Source: Methanomassiliicoccaceae archaeon (GTDB taxonomy: Archaea > Thermoplasmatota > Thermoplasmata > Methanomassiliicoccales > Methanomethylophilaceae). From it: 10,813 nucleotides of DNA. Made by a program: the position numbers and the translations under genes. Numbering within the stretch: the stretch's first letter is position 1; every line of letters begins with the position of its first letter. Of this stretch, positions 6,193-10,813 are shown piece by piece. The notes below the pieces were generated by a model. That model saw only the letters and a program-made list of their open reading frames with translations, was not told the origin of the DNA and did not search any database. The stretch is from positions 1 through 10,813 of the forward strand of contig WQZJ01000036.1 in the NCBI GenBank assembly GCA_009780795.1. The letters run 5' to 3'.

Positions 6193-6924
6193 ATATCCTG
6201 TGTGACCGAGCATCTTGAATGACGGCCTCACACCGCCCGGATGTACCTCCAGCTCGCGTTCCATCAGCTCTGCGGCACGGACGTCGAAGAAGTTCATCTC
6301 ACGCATCTTGTTGACCGTCGATTCCACTTGGTTCATGTTAGGCACGTAGGCACATACCCTCCCTCCCGGTCTGACGCTGCCGATCAGGTTCTCGAATGCG
6401 GACCACGGGTCCGGCATATCCGTTATCAGCACGTCCGCTGCCATGTTCACGGTCACATCCTTTGCATCGCCTATCTGATAGCTCCAATATCTGTCGAGGC
6501 CTGTTCGCTTGAGGTTCTTCAGGGCGCGAAGCGCATACTCCTCCCTTAGCTCGACGGTGTGCACCCTTCCGTCCGGGGCGACGGCAGATGTCAGCGCGGT
6601 GGTCAGCGCTCCTGAGCCTGCGCCCACCTCCAATACCGTGTCACCGCTTTTGACGTCGCAGTTCATTATTATCGACGCCGCATCCTTGGGCGTTATTATC
6701 TGCGCCCCCCTCTCCAGCGAACCCATGAGGTCCGCGGCGCCTGCGCGGAATATCGTGAACTCCTTTCCGGCTATGGTAACGGCTGAACCGTCATCCGCAT
6801 CCCTGAATCTGGATCCGTCGATCGTACCGAGCGACGGTATGCGGATCATGTCAAACGATACCCTGATCCAATATCTCTTATCGTCGCCGTCCGCGAGAAA
6901 CACGTACTCCCCGTCCTCGAACAT
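6166..6924 (-). CDS. trmI: tRNA (adenine-N1)-methyltransferase TrmI
   Basis: A 252-residue class I SAM-dependent methyltransferase of the TrmI/Trm61 family, which makes 1-methyladenosine at position 58 of tRNA (57 and 58 in some archaea). An N-terminal beta domain (1-70) is followed by RGAQIITPKDAASII (72-86), motif I VLEVGAGSG (98-106), the acidic residue ending motif II (Glu125 in VELRE), QIGDAKD (150-156), and the catalytic-site motif TDMPDPW (168-174). The C-terminal GGVRPSFKMLGHTGYLVFGRK is the family ending. The enzyme is normally a tetramer. The ATG at 6924 stands about 25 bases from a TATA-like box. It diverges from DUF1638 and overlaps ribK by 27 bases at the 3' end. Confidence 0.93.
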   Translation of the reverse strand: MFEDGEYVFLADGDDKRYWIRVSFDMIRIPSLGTIDGSRFRDADDGSAVTIAGKEFTIFRAGAADLMGSLERGAQIITPKDAASIIMNCDVKSGDTVLEVGAGSGALTTALTSAVAPDGRVHTVELREEYALRALKNLKRTGLDRYWSYQIGDAKDVTVNMAADVLITDMPDPWSAFENLIGSVRPGGRVCAYVPNMNQVESTVNKMREMNFFDVRAAELMERELEVHPGGVRPSFKMLGHTGYLVFGRKRS

Positions 6925-6945
6925 CGTACCACAAATCGCTTCATA

Positions 6946-6952
6946 GTGTTAA
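6946..6952 (-). promoter_or_regulatory. TATA-like box of the trmI gene
   Basis: On the minus strand this reads ATTAACA, centred about 25 bases before the ATG at 6924. This fits a leaderless transcript. Confidence 0.45.
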
Positions 6953-6971
6953 TCCTTTTCTTCGCGAGCGG

Positions 6972-6978
6972 TTAAATA
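6972..6978 (+). promoter_or_regulatory. TATA-like box of the DUF1638 gene
   Basis: TTAAATA centred on 6975 is 26 bases before the ATG at 7001, predicting leaderless transcription. It is separated from the trmI box by only about 20 bases, so the two divergent preinitiation complexes could interfere with each other. Confidence 0.55.
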
Positions 6979-7000
6979 CGGTGCAGCGCATCATTGAACT

Positions 7001-7828
7001 ATGACGGCCAAGGGGGTCCTCGGCGTCCTCGCGTGTCCGATACTCGAGGACGAACTGATATACGGCATGTCCAAGGACGGCGAGATATCGAACGTCTATC
7101 TTCTGGACAACCGCCACGCCAAGAGCATGAAGATCAAATTAGCCAGATACGGCATTGAGCATGAGATCATAAACGAGGAACGCTTCCTGGACGGCTCATA
7201 TCCTATCGAGAATGATGGTTTCACCGTGGTCATATGGATGATGGACCTCGGCCTTCATGAGGAGCCTTCGGACCTGAGGGATTCCGTCAGAGAGTGTATG
7301 AGACGCATGCAGGACCGTGCGGATGTGCTCGCCTTGTACTACGGATTGTGCGGGAACGGCCTGAAGGACATCGACGTCTGGTCGTCCGAGAACCTCAGCA
7401 TACCGATGACGATCATACGCGACGAGGACGGGGACATAGTCGATGACTGCATAGCGGCCGCCATCGGCGGTACCAAACAGTATCTGAGGCTTCTGAAGAA
7501 GTATCCGGGGATCATGTACTTCACGCCTGCGTTCGCGACGAACTATGATGACCTTCTTGGTAGGATGGAATTATTCAAGGGCATCGACACCGGGGACGAT
7601 TCGATGCTGAAGATGGTCTTCGAGATGGCAGATTACCATGAGGTAATGAAGGTGGACACCGGCCTCGGCGATCCGGATGAGTTCCATGCCGCGACGAAGA
7701 AGTTCGCCGACAGGATGGGCTTTGACATACTGACACTGGAGGACGGATGGGTCACGCTCGGACCGGCCGAGCGTGTGTATGCGGACGCGAAGAGACTCCT
7801 GAGGGATCACATGGACCTGGACGCGTAA
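7001..7828 (+). CDS. DUF1638 family protein
   Basis: A 275-residue soluble protein that I assign to DUF1638 from the hallmark YYGLCGNGL at 113-121 together with the DDCIAAAIGGTKQYL segment (148-162). Three cysteines (12 in LACPI, 117 in GLCGN, 150 in DDCIA) sit in the conserved-looking stretches and could bind a metal or a cofactor, which is inference. The C-terminal part has LEDGWVTLGPAERVY. The family is widespread in methanogens. From memory it often lies near corrinoid methyltransferase genes, but no such gene is present here. No biochemical function is established that I know of. The start ATG is leaderless by TATA spacing. The last 22 bases overlap the 3' end of proS on the other strand. 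Confidence 0.8.
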   Translation: MTAKGVLGVLACPILEDELIYGMSKDGEISNVYLLDNRHAKSMKIKLARYGIEHEIINEERFLDGSYPIENDGFTVVIWMMDLGLHEEPSDLRDSVRECMRRMQDRADVLALYYGLCGNGLKDIDVWSSENLSIPMTIIRDEDGDIVDDCIAAAIGGTKQYLRLLKKYPGIMYFTPAFATNYDDLLGRMELFKGIDTGDDSMLKMVFEMADYHEVMKVDTGLGDPDEFHAATKKFADRMGFDILTLEDGWVTLGPAERVYADAKRLLRDHMDLDA

Positions 7829-9210
7829 GCGACCTTGTCTGTGCGTTTACCGCATATTATGCAGGTGCCGTCGAACTCCTCCGGAATGTACGGGGTGCCC
7901 AGCATCTTGAGGTCGTTGTCATCCTCGAACCTGTGGCCGCACTCCTCCGAGCCGCACCATCCGAATCTTAACATCTTGTCAGGGATGTTATCCGTCGATG
8001 TTATCGTCTCGGCGCATCCCTTCTGTTTGTCCCATGCCTTACTGTACATATCGTTCCTGATCGCGCCGAGTATCACGCGGACCGCATCCGGGGCATCATG
8101 CAACGATATCGTTCCTTTACTCCCGTCGTCGCGCCTCGCGAATGTGACGACATTGTTCTCGATGTCCCTCATCCCGATCTCGAGACGCAACGGTACACCT
8201 TTCAGCTCCCAGTCGAAGAACTTGCTCCCGGGCCTCTCGTCACGGTCATCCAACTTTACCCGCAGACCTGCGTTCGCCAGAGTGTCCCTGAGTCTTTCGG
8301 CCTCTTTCATCACAGCATCCGTATTACCTTTCGACAGTATCGGGATTATCACCGTCTGAACGGGTGCCACCGCCGGAGGCAGCACTAATCCCTTATCGTC
8401 ACCGTGCACGCCTATCATGGCGCCCACCAGCCTCTCGGACATCCCGTAGGTCGTCTGGTGTACGTGCTTGTGCTCACCGTCCGCATCCTCATATGTGATG
8501 TTGTACGGCACCGCGAAATTGGTGCGGTAATGATGTATCGAACCTATTTGCAGCATACGGCCGTTGGGCATTGCCGTGTCGAGGCCTACCGTGTAGTACG
8601 CGCCCGGGAACTTGTCCCACTCAGTGCGCACCAGCAGTGAATACGGGATGCAAAGCTCCTTCATCAGGTTGCTGAGTATCTCGAAGTCCTCCTCGACCTG
8701 CCTCTGTGCATCCTCCTCCGTGACGTGGCATGTGTGCGACTCGAAGAAGTGTATCTCCCTCACCCTGATGAAGGACCTCGTCTGCTTGGTCTCGTACCTG
8801 AAGGTGTTCACGATCTGATATATCTTGAGCGGGAGGTCCGTGTGTGACCTTACCCAGAGCGAGAACATAGGGTACATCGCCGTCTCCGATGTCGGCCTCA
8901 CCACTAATCTGACATCGAGTTCATTGAGACCCGCGTGCGTTACCCAGTACACCTCGGAGTCGAATCCCTTGATGTGGTCCTTCTCCTTCTTGAACTCCGT
9001 CTCCGGGATGAGCAGTGGGAAACAGACCTCGTCGTGGCCGGTGGCGTCCAGCTCCTTTCTTATGAAGCGATCGATGTTGCTCATTATCTTCCATCCGTAC
9101 GGGGTCCACACATTCATCCCTTTGATCGGATATCTCTTATCGGAGAGGTTTGCCTTCTCCACTATCTCGTTATACCATTCGCTGAAATCCGTTTCCTTTC
9201 GCATGATCAT
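7807..9210 (-). CDS. proS: Prolyl-tRNA synthetase, archaeal/eukaryotic type
   Basis: A 467-residue class II synthetase that charges tRNA-Pro with proline. Motif 1 lies near 39-69 (GWKIMSNIDRF... to FPLLIP), followed by the proline-site RPTSETAMYPMFSLW (105-119). Motif 2 is FRYETKQTRSFIRVREIHFFE (FRYE at 137-140). Motif 3 is GMSERLVGAMIGVHGDDKGLVLPP (256-279). The anticodon-binding domain begins near 286. A C-terminal zinc domain has Cys419, Cys424, Cys450 and Cys453. There is no bacterial-type editing insertion between motifs 2 and 3. The protein ends ASRSM, whereas the human and Thermus-type enzymes end in a conserved Tyr. AGGAAG five bases before the ATG at 9210 supports that start over the ATG at 9204. 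The start overlaps the stop of prs by one base (TGATG), indicating translational coupling. Confidence 0.95.
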   Translation of the reverse strand: MIMRKETDFSEWYNEIVEKANLSDKRYPIKGMNVWTPYGWKIMSNIDRFIRKELDATGHDEVCFPLLIPETEFKKEKDHIKGFDSEVYWVTHAGLNELDVRLVVRPTSETAMYPMFSLWVRSHTDLPLKIYQIVNTFRYETKQTRSFIRVREIHFFESHTCHVTEEDAQRQVEEDFEILSNLMKELCIPYSLLVRTEWDKFPGAYYTVGLDTAMPNGRMLQIGSIHHYRTNFAVPYNITYEDADGEHKHVHQTTYGMSERLVGAMIGVHGDDKGLVLPPAVAPVQTVIIPILSKGNTDAVMKEAERLRDTLANAGLRVKLDDRDERPGSKFFDWELKGVPLRLEIGMRDIENNVVTFARRDDGSKGTISLHDAPDAVRVILGAIRNDMYSKAWDKQKGCAETITSTDNIPDKMLRFGWCGSEECGHRFEDDNDLKMLGTPYIPEEFDGTCIICGKRTDKVAYASRSM

Positions 9211-10097
9211 CAATTCTTCCTGAGAATTCCTTTCTTCTTCTTCGCTCTTTTAAGTTCTTCGGCCACCGCCGATGCAACGGAAATGTTAGATACTTTGCTT
9301 TCGAGTGTATTGCAGCACAACAGCGCATCAATGTTACCGCCAGTGAGCCTCTGTATCGCGTCACCCGTGAACACACCGTGCGTGCACACCACGGACACGC
9401 TCTTCGCACCCGCCTCCTTCAGCTGTATCGTGGCCGCCAGTATCGTACCGCCGGTGGCTATGATATCATCGACGATAAGAACGTTCTTGTTGACGCACCC
9501 CCTCTTCGCCGGCGCGATCCTGACCTCTGTACCGGACAGTCTCGTCTTTTCCAGGTGGTCATAAGGCAGGCCCATCCTGGTCCCGACATCCTTCGCCCTC
9601 TCGGCCGCGCCGGCATCCGGCGCGAGCACGAGGTCTATGCCCTTGTCCATGAAGTATTCGGCTATCGCCCCGGATGCTTTGATATCACTGGCGGGGCACT
9701 TGAAATTCTTCAGCACCGATTCCTTGTGGATGTCTATCGTTATCACACGATCGCACACCAGTCCGAGATGGTTCGCCATGACCTTGGCGCTCAGCGGTTC
9801 GCCCGGTTTGAATATACGGTCCTGTCGGGCGTACCCGAAATACGGTATGACGAGCGTTATCGACCTCGCCCCCATCCTCTTGGCCGCATCCTGAAGCAGC
9901 AGCATCTCTATTATGCTGTGGTCCGGATACGTGTTCTGGACTATCACAACGTCGTCGTTCAGCGATTCGCCCTCTATCCTCGTGTAACACTCACCATCCG
10001 GGAACCTGGTCGACGATGCGAGGATGCATTTGCATTCCAGCAGCATCGCGAGCTCCTTCGCGAGATCGCGGGATGTTGACCCGCCTATCACTATCAT
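9210..10097 (-). CDS. prs: Ribose-phosphate pyrophosphokinase (PRPP synthetase)
   Basis: A 295-residue enzyme that transfers pyrophosphate from ATP to ribose 5-phosphate to give PRPP, the precursor of nucleotides and histidine. The family markers are FPDGECYTRI (32-41), the ATP-site YARQDRIFKPGEPLSAK (89-105) with Arg91, Asp93 and Arg94, the IDIH metal/substrate motif (121-124), the flexible-loop HLEKTR (181-186), and the PRPP-binding loop VDDIIATGGT (209-218). It is about 20 residues shorter than typical bacterial enzymes, as usual in archaea. The C-terminus is very basic (KRAKKKKGILRKN). The ATG at 10097 is near-leaderless from a TATA box at 10121-10130. It is the first gene of a two-gene unit with proS. 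Confidence 0.95.
   Translation of the reverse strand: MIVIGGSTSRDLAKELAMLLECKCILASSTRFPDGECYTRIEGESLNDDVVIVQNTYPDHSIIEMLLLQDAAKRMGARSITLVIPYFGYARQDRIFKPGEPLSAKVMANHLGLVCDRVITIDIHKESVLKNFKCPASDIKASGAIAEYFMDKGIDLVLAPDAGAAERAKDVGTRMGLPYDHLEKTRLSGTEVRIAPAKRGCVNKNVLIVDDIIATGGTILAATIQLKEAGAKSVSVVCTHGVFTGDAIQRLTGGNIDALLCCNTLESKVSNISVASAVAEELKRAKKKKGILRKN
9216..9221 (-). promoter_or_regulatory. Shine-Dalgarno site for proS inside the end of prs
   Basis: AGGAAG on the minus strand lies in the last codons of prs, five bases before the proS ATG at 9210. It fixes the start choice and is consistent with reinitiation after the overlapping TGATG stop-start. Confidence 0.55.
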
Positions 10098-10120
10098 GCG
10101 TCGGGTATATGATTTGAGGT

Positions 10121-10130
10121 TTATTATACA
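10121..10130 (-). promoter_or_regulatory. TATA box of the prs-proS unit
   Basis: On the minus strand this reads TGTATAATAA, centred about 28 bases before the prs ATG. It is the clearest TATA box in the window. A GC-rich hairpin sequence lies directly upstream, where a B-recognition element would be. Confidence 0.6.
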
Positions 10131-10132
10131 TA

Positions 10133-10151
10133 ACGGGCGCGCGGCGCCCGT
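10133..10151. repeat. GC-rich perfect inverted repeat upstream of prs
   Basis: ACGGGCGC (10133-10140) and GCGCCCGT (10144-10151) form a perfect 8-base stem with a 3-base loop (GCG). It lies 22 bases past the stop of the 102-residue gene and just upstream of the prs TATA box. It may end the upstream transcript, act as an operator, or both. On the minus strand no long T-tract follows immediately, so a pure terminator role is uncertain. Confidence 0.5.
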
Positions 10152-10173
10152 ACCCGTCCGTCGCGACCGGGGA

Positions 10174-10482
10174 TCAGACGGTCTTGATGCTCACACTGCC
10201 CTTCATGAACATCGAAGCGTACTTGTACGTGACAAGGTACTTCACACCGGGCCGCACATCAAGTTTCGTATCCAGAATTCCCAACCTCCCCTGGTCGCCG
10301 TAACTCTCGACCACACAAATGGACAATCTCATCTTGTGCGACCCGTCGGCGACGGTGACGGATAAAGAACCGCTTGGGTCAACGTTGAACTTCTCGTTAT
10401 CGTCGATGATTATCTCGAGAGGCGATTTAATCGTCATGTTCTGCATCAGACCTAACTTGAATTTGAAGGTAACGTTCTCCAT
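10174..10482 (-). CDS. Small orphan protein, probable beta-sandwich
   Basis: A 102-residue protein of unknown function. It has no signal peptide or membrane helix. Alternating polar/hydrophobic stretches suggest seven or eight beta strands: VTFKFKLGL, LEIIIDD, KFNVD, LSVTVADGSHKMRLSICVV, RLGILDTKLDV, KYLVTYKYAS and GSVSIKTV. The order (short beta unit, G-S-L-S-V-T-V, D-G-S-H-K, then P-G-V-K-Y-L-V) resembles PEGA-like or other small immunoglobulin-like domains only in pattern, and I do not assign a family. The ATG at 10482 has GGAG five bases upstream and a TATA-like box about 34 bases away, which supports a real gene. It is on the same strand as prs but separated from it by a GC-rich hairpin. 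Confidence 0.65.
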   Translation of the reverse strand: MENVTFKFKLGLMQNMTIKSPLEIIIDDNEKFNVDPSGSLSVTVADGSHKMRLSICVVESYGDQGRLGILDTKLDVRPGVKYLVTYKYASMFMKGSVSIKTV

Positions 10483-10512
10483 TTTATCTCCGCGCCTATA
10501 ATGTTACCGACG

Positions 10513-10519
10513 TTTAAAA
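10513..10519 (-). promoter_or_regulatory. TATA-like box of the 102-residue gene
   Basis: TTTTAAA on the minus strand, centred on 10516, predicts transcription start near 10490 and a very short leader containing GGAG (10488-10491). Confidence 0.45.
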
Positions 10520-10813
10520 ATCTGCGCGACGTGCGACCGACTGGAATCATAATTCCGCTGGATCTGAAATGATGAATATCATCTGAGACGGCACCATTAT
10601 GATGTTCAGGCACTATAACTGCATAAATATCGGAACGTCCAGCGCCTTGAGAGGAGTATTATTTGATATTTTCCTGTCGGTCGGGCGCGCGGCTAATGGG
10701 AAATCATCGATCCCTTTCTTTTATAGAAATCCGTTCTTCTAATATCTACATGGTTTTGCGTTGTTTTAACATCTCAAAAAGCCCTAAAGGTGCCGTTTCA
10801 GATGAGATTGATC
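10520..10813. other. AT-rich terminal stretch without a convincing gene
   Basis: I find no supportable coding region here. The longest plus-strand frame I traced starts at ATG 10602 and stops after 46 codons, with a composition unlike the neighbouring genes. A 5-base inverted repeat, GATGA-ATA-TCATC, lies at 10571-10583. CGGGCGCGCGGC at 10682-10693 repeats 10134-10145 exactly. Several AT-rich runs (10622-10630, 10725-10760) could be promoters of a gene outside the window. No tRNA arm or tandem repeat is visible. Confidence 0.5.

Noticed and set aside
10571..10583. GATGA-ATA-TCATC inverted repeat as an operator.
   Set aside because: A 5-base arm in AT-rich DNA is easily due to chance, and no gene start is placed suitably near it.
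10602..10742. A 46-codon plus-strand frame in the terminal stretch.
   Set aside because: Short, no ribosome-binding site, no recognisable motif, and composition unlike the window's genes.
1..10813. Mobile element, CRISPR array, toxin-antitoxin pair or defence island.
   Set aside because: No transposase, integrase, direct-repeat array or known defence domain was seen. Gene content is housekeeping with a few unknowns.

Overview
The window reads as chromosomal DNA of an archaeon, most likely a methanogen-type euryarchaeote. I lean towards the Methanomassiliicoccales/Thermoplasmata side, but that placement is inference. The archaeal call rests on the gene content: a proteasome-activating nucleotidase (PAN), a zinc-ribbon multiprotein bridging factor (aMBF1), a GPN-loop GTPase, a DUF120 (CTP-dependent) riboflavin kinase with an N-terminal helix-turn-helix, an archaeal tRNA m1A methyltransferase (TrmI), an archaeal/eukaryote-type prolyl-tRNA synthetase and a short archaeal PRPP synthetase. 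A DUF1638 protein, common in methanogens, fits a methanogen. Promoters look archaeal: an AT-rich TATA-like box about 25 bases before the start codon, often with no 5' leader.

Layout: positions 1-102 hold the 3' end of an unidentified plus-strand gene. DUF2240 (222-707, +) runs tail to tail into aMBF1 (708-1208, -). aMBF1 and PAN (1348-2559, +) diverge from a shared promoter region. PAN converges on the GPN-loop GTPase (2561-3325, -). Across the next divergent gap lies a 12-helix membrane protein made of two DUF998-like halves (3521-4735, +). It converges, over a 280-base gap with a terminator-like hairpin at each end, on a four-helix membrane protein (5016-5384, -). That gene diverges from the HTH-riboflavin kinase (5515-6192, +), which overlaps tail to tail with TrmI (6166-6924, -). 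TrmI diverges from DUF1638 (7001-7828, +), which overlaps tail to tail with ProRS (7807-9210, -). ProRS is the second gene of a coupled pair with PRPP synthetase (9210-10097, -). A 102-residue orphan (10174-10482, -) and an AT-rich 331-base stretch without a convincing gene close the window.

How the genes work together: mostly compact housekeeping in protein turnover (PAN), transcription (aMBF1, RbkR-like RibK), tRNA modification and charging (TrmI, ProRS), nucleotide precursor supply (PRPP) and flavin cofactors (RibK). Strands alternate almost gene by gene, with abutting or overlapping 3' ends. I see no tRNA, rRNA, CRISPR array, insertion sequence, integrase or defence island.

I did not find a convincing new multi-gene system. 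Points worth a second look are: a non-canonical PAN C-terminus (Met-Phe-Ala where Hb-Tyr-X is expected); a ProRS ending in Met where relatives end in Tyr, at an overlapped 3' end; a GC-rich element (GGGCGCGC core) found three times, only between genes; the prs-proS coupling; and two small orphan proteins.
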